DNA of 64,000 nt from Acidovorax sp. NO-1 (GTDB taxonomy: Bacteria; Pseudomonadota; Gammaproteobacteria; Burkholderiales; Burkholderiaceae_C). The notes below the pieces were generated by a model, which was not told the DNA's origin, made no database searches, and worked only from the letters and a program-made list of their open reading frames with translations. A program made the position numbers and the translations under genes. Positions 36,305 to 47,200 of this stretch are shown here, piece by piece. The stretch covers positions 51,082 to 115,081 of the forward strand of contig NZ_AGTS01000002.1 of the NCBI RefSeq assembly GCF_000238595.1. Reading direction: 5' to 3'. Position 1 is the stretch's first letter; each line of letters opens with the position of its first letter.

Positions 36305-39300
36305 ATCTTTCGCGCCCCTTCGTCGAGAGGCCTGTGGCCACAGCCCTGCTCACCATCGGTGTGGCGCTGGCGGGCATTGCAGCGTTTTTTGTGCTGCCGG
36401 TGGCGCCCCTGCCGCAGGTGGACTACCCGGCCATTTCGGTATCGGCCAGCCTGCCCGGTGCCAGCCCGGAAACCATGGCTACCAGCGTGGCGACGCCGCT
36501 GGAGCGGCGGCTGGGCGTGATTGCCGGGGTCAACGAGATGACATCGACCAGCTCCAACGGGTCTGCCCGCGTGAGCCTGCAGTTTGATCTGAACCGCGAT
36601 ATCGACGCAGCGGCCCGCGAGGTGCAGGCGGCCATCAACGCCTCGCGGGCCGACCTGCCCGCCACGCTGCGCAGCAACCCCACCTACCGCAAGCGCAACT
36701 CGGCGGCTTCGCCCGTCATCATCCTGGCGCTCACGTCCAAGACGCGCACGCCCGGCGAGATCTACGACGCGGTCTCCAACGTGGTGAGCCAGCGCCTTTC
36801 GCAAGTGGATGGGGTCGGCGAGGTGGAAATCGGCGGCGGCTCGCTGCCCGCCGTGCGCGTGGAGCTGCTGCCGTTTGCGCTCAACCGCTACGGCATCAGT
36901 ACCGAGGATGTGCGCGCGGCGATCCAGGCGTCCAACGCCAACCGCCCCAAGGGCGCCATCGAAGGCGATGGCCGCCGCCTGCAGATCTACACGCCATCGC
37001 CCGCCCGCAAGGCAGCCGAGTACCAGTCGCTGGTGATTGCCTGGCGCAATGGCGCTGCCGTGCGGCTGGGGGATGTGGCCCGGGTGGTGGATGGCGTGGA
37101 AAACCGCCGGACCCTGGGCCTGTTCAATGGCGAGCCCGCCATCGTGGTGCTGGTGACGCGCCAGCCCGGCGCCAACATCATCGAAACGGTGGATGCGGTG
37201 CGGGCCTTGCTGCCCGATCTCCAGGCCCAGTTGCCCCAGGACATCCAGATTGCCGTTGCGTCCGACAGCACCAACTCCATCCGCTCCTCCCTGCACGAGA
37301 TCGAGCTCACGCTCATGGTCTCCATCGCCCTGGTGGTACTGGTGGTGGGGCTCTTTTTGCGCAAGGCGCGCGCCACGGTGATTCCCGCGGTGGCCACCGT
37401 GGTGTCGTTGCTGGGCACCTTCGGGGTGATGTATTTCCTGGGATTCAGCCTCAACAACCTGAGCCTCATGGCCCTCACGGTGGCCACCGGGTTTGTGGTG
37501 GATGACGCCATCGTGGTGCTGGAGAACACCATGCGCCACATCGAGGCGGGCATGGGCCGCGTGCAGGCCGCGCTGCTGGGTGCGCGTGAAGTGGGCTTTA
37601 CGGTGCTGTCCATCAGCCTGTCTCTGGTGGCCGTTTTCATCCCCCTTCTGTTCATGGACGGGCAGGTGGGGCGGCTGTTCCGCGAGTTCGCCGTCACCCT
37701 CTCGGTGGCGGTGATGATTTCGCTGGTCATCTCGCTCACCACCACCCCCATGATGTGCGCGTGGTTGCTGCGCGCGCACGACCCTGCCAACGACAAGCCG
37801 CCCTCGCGCCTGGCGCGCTGGGCAGAGCGGGGCTACGAGGGCGTGTTGCGGGGCTACGGGCGCAGCCTGGACTGGGCGCTGGCCAGCAAGGGGCTGGTCG
37901 TGCTCATCCTCCTGGCGGTGATCGGGCTCAACGTCTACCTGTTTGCCAAGATACCCAAGGGCTATTTCCCCGAGCAGGACAACGGCCAGCTCAACGCCGG
38001 TCTGCGGGCGGACCAGAGCATTTCGTCGGATGCGCTGGCGCGCAAGCTTCGTGAGGCGGTGGAGATCATCCGCAAGGACCCCGCCGTGGATACGGTGGTC
38101 GGATTCTCGGGCGGCAGCCGTGCCGGAGGGGGCTTCATGTTTGTGAGCCTCAAGCCGCTCAAGCAGCGCACCGACACCACGCCGGCGGTCATTGCCCGCC
38201 TGCGCCCGCAGCTCAACCAGATCACGGGGCTGCGCGTGTTTCTGAACCCCGTGCAGGACCTGCGGATGGGCGGGCGGTCCAGCAACTCCACCTACCAGTA
38301 CACGCTCAAGAGCGACAACCTGGCCGACCTGAAGCAGTGGGCCACGCGCCTGGCCGACAGGCTCAAGGAAGAGGCCCTGCTCAAGGACGTGGACACCGAC
38401 CAGTCCGAGAACGGCGTGGAAACCTATGTGGAGGTGGACCGCGCCAGCGCATCGCGCCTGGGGGTGAGCTCCACCGCCATCAACAATGCCCTGTACAACG
38501 CGTTCGGGCAGCGTTCCGTGGCGACCATCTATGGCGAGCTGAACCAGTACGCCGTCGTCATGGAATGGGCGCCGGAATACACCCGCGGCCCGCCCGCGCT
38601 GAATGACGTGTACGTGGCCTCCAACCTGACGGGCGTGACCGGAACGACAGCCAACCCCGGGCAGCGGGGCGCCTCCACCGGCAACGTGATCAGCACGGCG
38701 CCTGCCACCATGGTGCCGCTCAGTGCCGTGGCCAGGGTGGCAGAGCGGGCGTCGCCCACCTCCATCAGCCACCAGGATGGCGAGCTGGCGACCACCATCT
38801 CTTTCAACATTGACCCGGGCACCTCGCTCGGGCAGGCGCAGCAGGTGATTGCCCAGGCCGAGGCAGACATCGCCATGCCCACCAATGTGCGGGGCAGTTT
38901 TCAGGGCACCGCGCTGAGCGCCCAGCAGTCCCAGGGACAGCAGGCGTTTCTGATCCTGGCGGCCATCGTGGTGATCTACATCGTGCTCGGTGTGCTGTAC
39001 GAAAGCCTGATCCACCCGATCACGGTGCTCACCACCTTGCCCTCGGCCGGCGTGGGGGCTGTGCTGGCGTTGCTGCTGTTTGACATGCAGTTCACCATCA
39101 TTGCCCTCATCGGCGTGTTCCTGCTGATTGGCATCGTCAAGAAAAACGCCATCATGATCATCGACTTTGCGCTGGAGGCCGAACGCGCCCGGGGCCTGAC
39201 GGCACTGGCGGCCGTGCGCGAGGCGTGCATGCTGCGGTTTCGCCCCATCCTCATGACCACCATGGCGGCAGCCCTGGGTGCCTTGCCGCTGGCCATCGGG

Positions 39301-39483
39301 TTTGGACAGGGCTCTGAACTGCGGCAGCCGCTGGGCGTGTCCATCATCGGCGGCCTGATTGCCAGCCAGTTGCTCACCCTGCTGACCACACCGGTGGTCT
39401 ATGTGCTGCTGGACAGACTGCGCAGACCCGCCCCCAACGAACACCAACTGAGCCGCGCCGCAGTCCCTGGCGCCGCCACCTGA
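36301..39483 (+). CDS. mdtC: RND multidrug efflux permease (MdtC-like)
   Basis: 1060 residues from a GTG start that overlaps the mdtB stop. RND features: [20 protein letters not shown], the TM4 DD pair in [40 protein letters not shown] and the TM10 Lys in [16 protein letters not shown]. Compared with MdtB it has no repeat insertion and its porter domain keeps the usual spacing ([20 protein letters not shown]). It pairs with MdtB in the inner membrane to expel bile salts, novobiocin-like or metal-linked compounds; the actual substrate range is unknown here. Confidence 0.9.
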   Translation: MNLSRPFVERPVATALLTIGVALAGIAAFFVLPVAPLPQVDYPAISVSASLPGASPETMATSVATPLERRLGVIAGVNEMTSTSSNGSARVSLQFDLNRDIDAAAREVQAAINASRADLPATLRSNPTYRKRNSAASPVIILALTSKTRTPGEIYDAVSNVVSQRLSQVDGVGEVEIGGGSLPAVRVELLPFALNRYGISTEDVRAAIQASNANRPKGAIEGDGRRLQIYTPSPARKAAEYQSLVIAWRNGAAVRLGDVARVVDGVENRRTLGLFNGEPAIVVLVTRQPGANIIETVDAVRALLPDLQAQLPQDIQIAVASDSTNSIRSSLHEIELTLMVSIALVVLVVGLFLRKARATVIPAVATVVSLLGTFGVMYFLGFSLNNLSLMALTVATGFVVDDAIVVLENTMRHIEAGMGRVQAALLGAREVGFTVLSISLSLVAVFIPLLFMDGQVGRLFREFAVTLSVAVMISLVISLTTTPMMCAWLLRAHDPANDKPPSRLARWAERGYEGVLRGYGRSLDWALASKGLVVLILLAVIGLNVYLFAKIPKGYFPEQDNGQLNAGLRADQSISSDALARKLREAVEIIRKDPAVDTVVGFSGGSRAGGGFMFVSLKPLKQRTDTTPAVIARLRPQLNQITGLRVFLNPVQDLRMGGRSSNSTYQYTLKSDNLADLKQWATRLADRLKEEALLKDVDTDQSENGVETYVEVDRASASRLGVSSTAINNALYNAFGQRSVATIYGELNQYAVVMEWAPEYTRGPPALNDVYVASNLTGVTGTTANPGQRGASTGNVISTAPATMVPLSAVARVAERASPTSISHQDGELATTISFNIDPGTSLGQAQQVIAQAEADIAMPTNVRGSFQGTALSAQQSQGQQAFLILAAIVVIYIVLGVLYESLIHPITVLTTLPSAGVGAVLALLLFDMQFTIIALIGVFLLIGIVKKNAIMIIDFALEAERARGLTALAAVREACMLRFRPILMTTMAAALGALPLAIGFGQGSELRQPLGVSIIGGLIASQLLTLLTTPVVYVLLDRLRRPAPNEHQLSRAAVPGAAT

Positions 39484-39491
39484 TTGCGCCC

Positions 39492-40928
39492 ATGAACCGT
39501 CTTTTCACCCCCTCCGACGCCGGCGCGCGCGCTGCACGCCGGGTCAGCCTCGGGCTGGCGTTGGCTCTGCTTTCTGCCTGCTCCGTCACCACGCCCTACC
39601 AGCGTCCCGAGTTGCCGGTGCCGGCCGCCTTCAAGGAGGCCGGCGCCACCTGGGTGCCCGCCGCGCCCGCCGATGCGCTGGATCGTGGCCCGTGGTGGGA
39701 GCTGTTTGGAGACGCCGAGCTGAACCGGCTGGCAGAGCAGGTGCAGCTGTCCAACCAGAACATTGCCGCAGCTGTGGCGGCCTATGCCCAGGCGCAGGCC
39801 GTGGTGCGGCAACAGCGCGCAGGGCTGCTGCCCTCCGTCGGCCTGTCGGGCGGCGCCACGCGCTCGGGCGGGGAGGGCGCCAGCCGGTCGGGCACCTCTA
39901 CCCAGGCCGCCCTGGGGGTGGACTGGGCGCCCGATCTGTGGGGGCGGCTTGAAAGCAGCGTCAACAGTGCCCAGGCGAGTGCGCAGGCCAGCGAGGCGGA
40001 TCTGGCCTCGGCCCGGCTGTCTGCCGTGGGCAGCCTGGCAGCCGCCTACTTCCAGCTGCGCGAAGCCGACGCGGAAATCGGGCTGCTGCAGGCCACGGTG
40101 GAGGGCTACGAACGCAGCCTGCAGATCGCCCGTAACCGTTATGCCGCCGGGGTGGTGGCCCAGACCGACGTGCTGCAGGCCCAGACCCAGCTGGCGAACG
40201 CGCGGGCCGAGCTGGCCACCGTGCGCCAGAACCGGGCGCGGTTCGAGCACGCCCTGGCGGTGCTCACCGGCAGGGCCCCCGCAGACTTCGCGCTGCCCAG
40301 CGCGCCGTGGGTGGCTGAAGTGCCTGCGGTACCGCCGGGCGTGCCCTCGACCCTGCTGCAGCGCCGTCCCGACATTGCGGCGGCGGAGCGGGCGGTGGCA
40401 GCGGCCAATGCGCAGATCGGCATTCAGCGTGCGGCCTACTTCCCCAGCCTCAGCCTGGGTGCCACGCTGGGCAGCGGTGGCAGCAGCGTGGCCGATCTGT
40501 TCAGGGCCTCGGGCACGGTGTGGTCGCTGGGGCTGTCCATTGCGCAGACGCTGTTTGACGCAGGGGCCACGGCCGCGCGGGTGGACGAGGCGCAGGCCGC
40601 AAGCGATGCCCGTGTGGCGGCCTACCGGCAGACGGTGCTGACGGCCTTCCAGAGTGTGGAAGACCAGCTCACGGTGCTGCGCACGCTGCAGGAACAGGAG
40701 CCCCTGCGGCGCGAGGCCGTATCGGCCGCCGAGCGCACGGCGCAGCAGCTGCTCAACCGCTACCGTGAGGGGCAGGTGGGTTACACCGAAGTCGTGGCAG
40801 CGCAGGTGTCGGCGCTGTCTGCCCAGCGCGCGCTGCTGCAGTTGCAGGTCAACCGCCAGCTGGCCGTGGTGGCGCTGGTGCAGGCCCTGGGGGGCGGGTG
40901 GGAGGCGCCGTGGCAAGCCCCTGCCTGA
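39492..40928 (+). CDS. outer-membrane efflux channel lipoprotein (NodT/OprM type)
   Basis: 478 residues. The signal peptide ends in a lipobox LALLSACSVTTPYQRPELPV, so the mature protein is lipidated at Cys. Two outer-membrane-factor repeats follow, with typical VQLSNQNIAAAVAAYAQAQA, AAYFQLREADAEIGLLQATV and RYREGQVGYTEVVAAQVS, and PSTLLQRRPDIAAAERAVAA between them. It forms the TolC-like duct for the MdtABC pump, 8 bases downstream of mdtC, completing the tripartite system in one operon. Confidence 0.88.
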   Translation: MNRLFTPSDAGARAARRVSLGLALALLSACSVTTPYQRPELPVPAAFKEAGATWVPAAPADALDRGPWWELFGDAELNRLAEQVQLSNQNIAAAVAAYAQAQAVVRQQRAGLLPSVGLSGGATRSGGEGASRSGTSTQAALGVDWAPDLWGRLESSVNSAQASAQASEADLASARLSAVGSLAAAYFQLREADAEIGLLQATVEGYERSLQIARNRYAAGVVAQTDVLQAQTQLANARAELATVRQNRARFEHALAVLTGRAPADFALPSAPWVAEVPAVPPGVPSTLLQRRPDIAAAERAVAAANAQIGIQRAAYFPSLSLGATLGSGGSSVADLFRASGTVWSLGLSIAQTLFDAGATAARVDEAQAASDARVAAYRQTVLTAFQSVEDQLTVLRTLQEQEPLRREAVSAAERTAQQLLNRYREGQVGYTEVVAAQVSALSAQRALLQLQVNRQLAVVALVQALGGGWEAPWQAPA

Positions 40929-40961
40929 ACGCGGGGCAGGGGTGGGTGGGCATATACTCCT

Positions 40962-41010
40962 GTTTTGATAGCTGTTAGCGCTTGATGGACAAGCGGTAGA
41001 GCCTTGTTTT
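40962..41010 (+). repeat. dispersed palindromic repeat (family I), intergenic copy before uppP
   Basis: Reads TTTTGATAGCTGTTAGCGC then TTGATGGACAAGCGGTAGAG. Arms AGCGCTTG/CAAGCG around ATGGA. It lies in the leader of uppP, ending about 14 bases before its ribosome site. Confidence 0.75.
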
Positions 41011-41035
41011 ATTCAAATTTTCTCAAGGAGTGTGC

Positions 41036-41860
41036 GTGGACGTTGTATTGCTGGTCAAGGCCGCCATCATGGGCGTGGTCGAAGGCCTGACGGAGTTCCT
41101 GCCCATTTCCTCCACGGGGCACCTGATCCTGGCGGGCTCCCTGCTGGGGTTTGATGACGCCAAGGCCAAGGTGTTTGACATCGCCATCCAGACCGGTGCG
41201 ATCTTTGCGGTGATCCTGGTGTACTGGCAAAAGATCCGCGCCACGCTGGTGGCCCTGCCTACCGAGCGGCAGGCGCAGCGGTTTGTGCTCAACGTGGTCA
41301 TCGGTTTTGTACCTGCCGTGCTGCTGGGCCTGCTGCTGGGCAAAGCCATCAAGGCCCACCTGTTCACCCCGGTGGTGGTGGCCAGCACCTTCATCATTGG
41401 GGGCTTCATCATTTTGTGGGCCGAGCGCCGATCGCCCGCTGCCACGCGCATCCATTCGGTGGATGACATGACACCGCTGGATGCCCTCAAGGTGGGCCTG
41501 GTGCAGTGCCTGGCCATGGTGCCGGGCACCAGCCGCAGTGGCGCCACCATCATTGGCGGCATGTTGCTGGGGTTGTCACGCAAGGCGGCCACCGACTTTT
41601 CGTTCTTTCTGGCCATTCCGACGTTGATTGGTGCCGGGGTGTACAGCCTGTACAAGGAGCGTGCGTTGCTCTCCATGGCCGACCTCCCCATGTTCATGAC
41701 GGGCCTGGTCTTCTCCTTCCTCAGTGCCTGGCTGTGTGTGCGCTGGCTGTTGCGCTACATCAGCACGCACAGCTTTGTGCCGTTTGCCTACTACCGCATC
41801 GTGTTCGGCATCATTGTTCTGGTGACCGCGTGGACCGGATGGGTGCAGTGGGCCGACTGA
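41036..41860 (+). CDS. uppP: undecaprenyl-diphosphatase UppP (BacA)
   Basis: 274 residues from the GTG at 41036, 5 bases after AAGGAG; a GTG 6 bases earlier would overlap the ribosome site. Membrane protein with both family signatures: [20 protein letters not shown] (Glu-rich, catalytic) near the N-terminus and [20 protein letters not shown] (PGxSRSG) in the second repeat. It recycles the C55 lipid carrier by dephosphorylating undecaprenyl diphosphate for peptidoglycan synthesis and confers bacitracin tolerance. Followed after 10 bases by the MipA/OmpV gene, which also relates to the cell wall. Confidence 0.95.
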   Translation: MDVVLLVKAAIMGVVEGLTEFLPISSTGHLILAGSLLGFDDAKAKVFDIAIQTGAIFAVILVYWQKIRATLVALPTERQAQRFVLNVVIGFVPAVLLGLLLGKAIKAHLFTPVVVASTFIIGGFIILWAERRSPAATRIHSVDDMTPLDALKVGLVQCLAMVPGTSRSGATIIGGMLLGLSRKAATDFSFFLAIPTLIGAGVYSLYKERALLSMADLPMFMTGLVFSFLSAWLCVRWLLRYISTHSFVPFAYYRIVFGIIVLVTAWTGWVQWAD

Positions 41861-41870
41861 TAATCCAGCC

Positions 41871-42713
41871 ATGAACCGTTCAGCCCCCCGTTTGTCCGTT
41901 TCCTGCGCCCTGGCGCTGGCCTGCTGGTGGGCGTCGCCCGCTGCACATTCGGAAGAATCCCCCGAGGTTGCGGCGCCGGCCAAACCGGCGTTCAACTATG
42001 CACTCGGCGCGATCGCCAGTTCCAGCCCGGACTACGCCGGGGGCGATGGCCGCAAGACGCGCCTTCGGCCTGCCTGGGCCATCGAGTACGGGCGTTTCCG
42101 GATCAGTACGTCACGGGGGAGTGCGTTCATGGGGCATGGTCTGGGTCCGCGCGAATCCGGTGCGAGTGCCACCCTGGCGCAGGGAGACCAGTTCCGCCTC
42201 AGTGCGTCGCTGCGCATTGACAACGGTCGTGATGGCTCCGATGCGCCGATCCTCGTGGGCTTGCCCTCGGTCCGGTCCACGTTGCGCGCCAGGCTGAGTG
42301 CCGGTTACGCGCTGACGCCACGGTGGTCGGTGGGAGCGGGGCTCTCCCAGGACATACTGGGCCGTGACGGTGGCGCGCAGTTGTCCACCAGCGTGGGTTA
42401 CACCTGGCCCGTGACCGAGCAGACCAAAGTCAGTTTCAGCGCGGGTGCGAGCTTTGGGGACCACACCTACCTGCGCGGCCACTTTGGCGTGCCTGCCGGT
42501 GGATCCGGCGCGTTGCCTGCGTTTGACCCCCGCGCGGGGCTGTACAGCGTGGACGCCGGGTTTGAAGTCATGTCGGCCCTCAGTCGCCATTGGGTGGTGC
42601 TGGCCGGGGCACGTGTATCGCAGCTTCAGGGCGACGCCCGGCGCAGTCCGCTGACGTTGGAGCCCACGGGGTACTCCGTGTCCGTCGGTCTGGCGTACCG
42701 CTGCTGCCGCTGA
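41871..42713 (+). CDS. MipA/OmpV family outer-membrane protein
   Basis: 280 residues with a signal peptide ending near SPAAHSEE. Family pattern: AIASSSPDYAGGDGRKTRLRP near the mature start (the S-PxY.G motif), then alternating beta strands (LRARLSAGYALTPRWSVGAG, GAQLSTSVGYTWPVTEQTKV) and a C-terminal strand GYSVSVGLAYRCCR. MipA is a scaffold for murein synthases and hydrolases in the outer membrane. Here it is a beta-barrel of unknown specificity, probably co-transcribed with uppP. Confidence 0.85.
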   Translation: MNRSAPRLSVSCALALACWWASPAAHSEESPEVAAPAKPAFNYALGAIASSSPDYAGGDGRKTRLRPAWAIEYGRFRISTSRGSAFMGHGLGPRESGASATLAQGDQFRLSASLRIDNGRDGSDAPILVGLPSVRSTLRARLSAGYALTPRWSVGAGLSQDILGRDGGAQLSTSVGYTWPVTEQTKVSFSAGASFGDHTYLRGHFGVPAGGSGALPAFDPRAGLYSVDAGFEVMSALSRHWVVLAGARVSQLQGDARRSPLTLEPTGYSVSVGLAYRCCR

Positions 42714-42890
42714 GTTTTTTCGCCAGGGGGCCGTGCGGCCACGCGGGGTGCGCGGCGGCTGAAAGTGATAAGCTGGCGCGGGCAGGTTGTTGCCCGTAGC
42801 AGGGCAACGCAAACGCCGCCACCTCCGCAGGGGCAGAGCGCGGGATGGCCTCTCTTGTCATGACTCTTTCCCCGCCGGGGCCTTCGCCGC

Positions 42891-44222
42891 ATGATGCAAC
42901 ACGAGCCTGAGTTGTCCCAGCCCCCCACGGCCGCTCTCCAGGGTTCCTGGTCCAAGGCGGAGTTGCTGGATGTGATCACACGCAGCGCGGGCGCCACCAT
43001 GGCCGTCATCGACCGCAGCCTCGTCATGATTTATGTCAACGACGAATACGCCCGGTGGTTTGGCACCGTCCCAGAGCAGCTGATTGGCAAAACGCTGGTC
43101 CAGGTGTATGGCGAGTCCGACTGCGCGCGCTTCATGCCCTTTGTGGAGCGCGTGCTGCAGGGCGAACGTGTGCAATACCAGCGCCTTTTGCGCACACCCT
43201 ACGGCGTGGACGAATGGCGCACCATCTGCCTGACCCCATGGCAGAACCCGCAGGGCATGGTTGAGGGCTTCATCACCACGGCCCTTGACGTGCACGAACT
43301 GCAGGTCACCATGAACGCGCTGCGCGCGGCCAACCAGCGCCTGTCCTCGCACATGGAAAACAGCCCCCTCGCGGTGCTGGAGATGGACCACAACCTGCGG
43401 CTTCTGCACTGTTCGCAGCGCGCCGTGCAGCTTATGGGTTGGCTCCATGTCGCGGGCCTGGAGGGGCGTCTGCTCACCGAGCTGATGGCACGCTCCTCCC
43501 AGGATGAGGGACTTCACCACGCGTTGCAGCGTCTGCAGTCCGGGGAGGAGTCGCAGAACCGCGCCGAGACCTGCTTTGTGCGCGACGACGGCAGCGAGGT
43601 GCACTGCGAGTGGTTCAACTCCGCGCTGACCGATGCGCAAGGACAGGTCACATCGATCATGGCGCTTGTCCAGGATGTCTCGGCCAAGATCCAGATCGCC
43701 CGCCAGCAGCATTACCTGGCCAACCACGATTCACTCACCGGCCTGCTCAATCGCGCGGCTTTTCAGAGTCGGCTGGAGCAGTCCCTGGCGCAGGTGCGAA
43801 GCAGTGCCGGGTCGGTGGCGCTGCTGTTCATCGACCTGGATGGTTTCAAGGGCGTGAACGATGCCGAGGGCCACCGCGCCGGTGATGAGGTGCTGCGAAT
43901 CGTGGCCCAGCGCATTGCCAGCACGGTGCGCGCGGGCGACACGATGGCGCGGCTGGGGGGCGATGAATTCCTGGTCATGCTCGACCGCGAGGTCACGCGT
44001 GATGTGACCGATACCATCGGCCACCGCATCATCGAGGCCCTGCACCAACCCATGGCGGTAGAAGGGCGCGACCTGTACATCGGCGCCAGCATTGGCGTGG
44101 CCATGCATCCGCCGCTGGAGGGCGATATCGATGCCCTGATGAACCGGGCTGACCAGGCCATGTATTCGGCCAAGCGGGCCGGCAAGGGCAGGCTCCATTA
44201 CGCGGAGGCGGCCACGTCCTGA
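42891..44222 (+). CDS. PAS-PAS-GGDEF diguanylate cyclase
   Basis: 443 residues, soluble. The first PAS domain (about 25-135: TMAVIDRSLVMIYVNDEYAR, VQVYGES) and the second PAS/PAC (about 150-270: LAVLEMDHNLRLLHCSQRAV) precede a GGDEF domain (HDSLTGLLNRAAFQ, LLFIDLDGFKGVNDAEGH). The active site is GGDEF itself and the inhibitory I-site RAGD lies five residues upstream, so an active, product-inhibited c-di-GMP synthase is likely. No EAL domain. It converges with the cyclase-oxidase fusion gene. Confidence 0.9.
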   Translation: MMQHEPELSQPPTAALQGSWSKAELLDVITRSAGATMAVIDRSLVMIYVNDEYARWFGTVPEQLIGKTLVQVYGESDCARFMPFVERVLQGERVQYQRLLRTPYGVDEWRTICLTPWQNPQGMVEGFITTALDVHELQVTMNALRAANQRLSSHMENSPLAVLEMDHNLRLLHCSQRAVQLMGWLHVAGLEGRLLTELMARSSQDEGLHHALQRLQSGEESQNRAETCFVRDDGSEVHCEWFNSALTDAQGQVTSIMALVQDVSAKIQIARQQHYLANHDSLTGLLNRAAFQSRLEQSLAQVRSSAGSVALLFIDLDGFKGVNDAEGHRAGDEVLRIVAQRIASTVRAGDTMARLGGDEFLVMLDREVTRDVTDTIGHRIIEALHQPMAVEGRDLYIGASIGVAMHPPLEGDIDALMNRADQAMYSAKRAGKGRLHYAEAATS

Positions 44223-44267
44223 CAGCGGCAGCGGCCTGTTCCCGCTGCACGTTTTTGTCGCGTGGCT

Positions 44268-47200
44268 CTACGGGCCTGGCAGGCGGATGCTTTGCTGGAA
44301 GTGGAAAAAATTCCCGGGGTCGTACTGCGCCTTGACATGCTGGAGTTGCGGGTAGGCCGGGCCCCAGTAGGCGTGGGCGAAGTCCTCAAGGCGTGCGTCC
44401 GGGTAGTTCTGGTACACATGTCCGTTCAGGAAGGGCCTGACCAGGTTCATGAACCCGTCGAGCCAGGCTTCCATCCGGGCTCGCTCCGTGTCATCGGTCC
44501 AGAACACGTCCGCCACGAGGTTCGCATCCACATGGCGGTGGATGAAAGCGCTGTCGGCCTCCGGATAGCGGTTGATGGCGCCGCCATAGGGTTCCAGATA
44601 GGCCAGCGACCAGGGGTTGGGCGAGGTCTTGAAGTAGTCGATGATGCGTTGCCAGTCGGCCTTTGACAGCGGCGTGCTGATGTAGCCGCAGGCCTTGGTT
44701 TCTGCCACGTGCTCGGGCAGCCCGTCTGGCAAGGTGTAGGGATGGTCTTCCAGCCAGAGGTTCATGTCCGGGTAGGTTCCCGACCGGTCCACCAGCAGTT
44801 GCGCGCCAGGGATCGCCAACAGTTCTGCGATGGCTTTCAGGCCCGCATCGCGCGTGCCGCAGAGCATGCCCTGCACCATGTAGACCGGCTGCCCGCCCTG
44901 AAATCCGAGGTTCATCATGTAGCCCAGCGCATCCGGGGCGCCGGTTCGCATGTAGCGGGCCTGCAGGGTGGTCAGAGCCTCGGCGGCGTGTGCGGCATCC
45001 CAGCTGATGGACCAGGCCCATACCTGTTCCAGCCGGTGCATGTGGTAGGTGACCTGCAGCATCACGCCAAAATTGCCGCCGGTGCCGCCCCGCATGGCCC
45101 AGTAGAGCCCCGGATTTTCCTGCGCGCTGGCCGTGACGATGCTGCCGTTGGCCAGCGCCACCCGGAACGATTCCACCAGATCACTCTGGATGCCGAAGGC
45201 CCGCGAGGTATAGCCATAGCCGCCGCCCTGCACGAAGCCTCCCACGCACACGCTGCCACAGGCCCCGGTGGGAACATGCCAGCCGGTGTGGTTCATGGCG
45301 CCGTTGAAATGGTCGAAATCGGTGCCCGGCAGCACATGCACGCATTCGCGGGGGCGGTCGAGCACCACGCCTTTCATGTCGCTCAGGTCAATCACCATGC
45401 CGCTGTTGACCGAGTAGCCGGCCGTGCTGTGGCCGCCGCAGCGCACGGCCACCCACACGTTGAAGGCACGGGCCACGGCCAGGCATTCGAGCACATCGTG
45501 CTCGCACGCGCAGTACACGATGATCTCGGGGTACGCCTGGAACGCAGGGTTGGATTCCCGCCGGGCCGTGTCGTAGTCGGGGCTGGTGGGCAGCACGATG
45601 CGGCCCACCAGTCGGGCCTCCAGCGCCGCCACGGCGTCCCAGGTCAGGGCTGCGCCCGTCGCGTTCCGTGCGGCCTGTTGGGTGGCCAATGCCCGCAAGC
45701 GCGCAATGCGGGCGCCCTTGGCAATGCGGGAGGGGCTTTTGCGGTGGGCCATGGCGAACGATCCTCGGGTGAACGCGAAGCCCCGTGTGTACCGGAAGCC
45801 GGGGCGTTTGACCAGTTCGAAATGGCCAGGTGGGACGGGCGCAGACCCGGGGCCCCAGGCCGATGACAGTGCCAGATCGCCGGTGTTGCGGCGCAGGCAG
45901 AACTTGCCGCCCTGCTTGCCGCTGTACATGGCAGCGTCGGCCAGCTTGAGCAGGCCCAGTGCATCGTTGCTGTCGTCCGGCGCGATCGCGTAGCCGATCG
46001 TCAGCCCCACCTGCACCTGCAGGTTGCCCAGCGAGAAGGGCGTACGGAACGCATCCAGCAGCTTGTATCCCAGCTCCTGGGCCTGCTGTGCGCTGCTGAG
46101 CTGCCCCGTCATCACCACGAATTCATCGCCCCCCAGGCGGGCGACTACATCGGACTGGCGCACATGGCTTTGAAGGCGGCGGGTCACTGCGATCAGAAGC
46201 TCGTCGCCCACATCGTGACCGTGCCGGTCGTTGACCGGCTTGAAACCGTCGAGATCCATCACGTAGACCGCCAGCAGCTTGTCAGGACCGCAACGTGCCA
46301 GTGCCGAGGCCAGGGAAATGTTGAGGCCGCGGCGGTTGGGCAGGCCGGTCAGGGGGTCGGTATGCGCCAAAGAACGCATGACATCGCGCTCGCGGTTGGC
46401 ATCCAGTGCCTCCAGGCGCAGCGCCTTGGTGCGCAGGCCCAGCACACGCATGAACAGGAGCATGTCCAGCGTGGCGCCAAACTGGAAGGAGTGGAGGGTC
46501 CAGAAATTCACGGGCACCCAGCCCCGGATCACACCGATGACCGTCGCCGTCGCCACAAAGTAGACCAGCCATGCCAGCAGCAGGCTGGTGCCCACCGGAT
46601 CGCCCTGGCGTGCACGCCGCACCGCCCCGGGTATGCCCATCAGCGCCGGCACCAGCCCCAGGATGCTGACCACGCCGGTAATGGCGCGGGTACTCAGGAG
46701 GTCGAGGGCATACGCCAGCCCCAGCACTGCGCACAGGATGGCTCCGCCGCGCATGGTCCGCAGCAGCAGGCTCCTGGGGCGGTGCCCGGCCAGGGCCTGG
46801 CTGATGAACAGGAACGAGCCGCAGGTTGCCATCAGGGCAGACAGGCCGGCTGCATGGCTTTCCATCCACGGGTTGTCGCGCCAAAGGTATTGCGTGCCCA
46901 GCCCGAACAGGTGGAGCGAGAACAAAAGGCTGCCCATCAGCAACAGTGCGTACTGTATGAACAGCACGTCGCGCAGGTTGACCCACTGTGCCAGGCTGTA
47001 AATGAGCAGGCAAAGCGCCAAGCCCGTCAGGATCCCCTGCAGCATCTGCTCGTTCAGGGCTCGGCTGTGCCAGGCGGTTGGCTTGTTCAGCGTGATGGGC
47101 AGCACCATCGCGCCGCGCGTCTCGATGCGCAACAGCAAGTCGTAGCTTTGCCCCGGCCGCAGCTGCATCCCCAGGGAATGCGACCGGCTGAGCAACGGGC

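Noticed and set aside
36220..39447. Minus-strand open frame of about 1075 codons
   Set aside because: Antisense to mdtC, with low-complexity His/Gly/Gln-rich translation; the plus-strand RND pump is certain.
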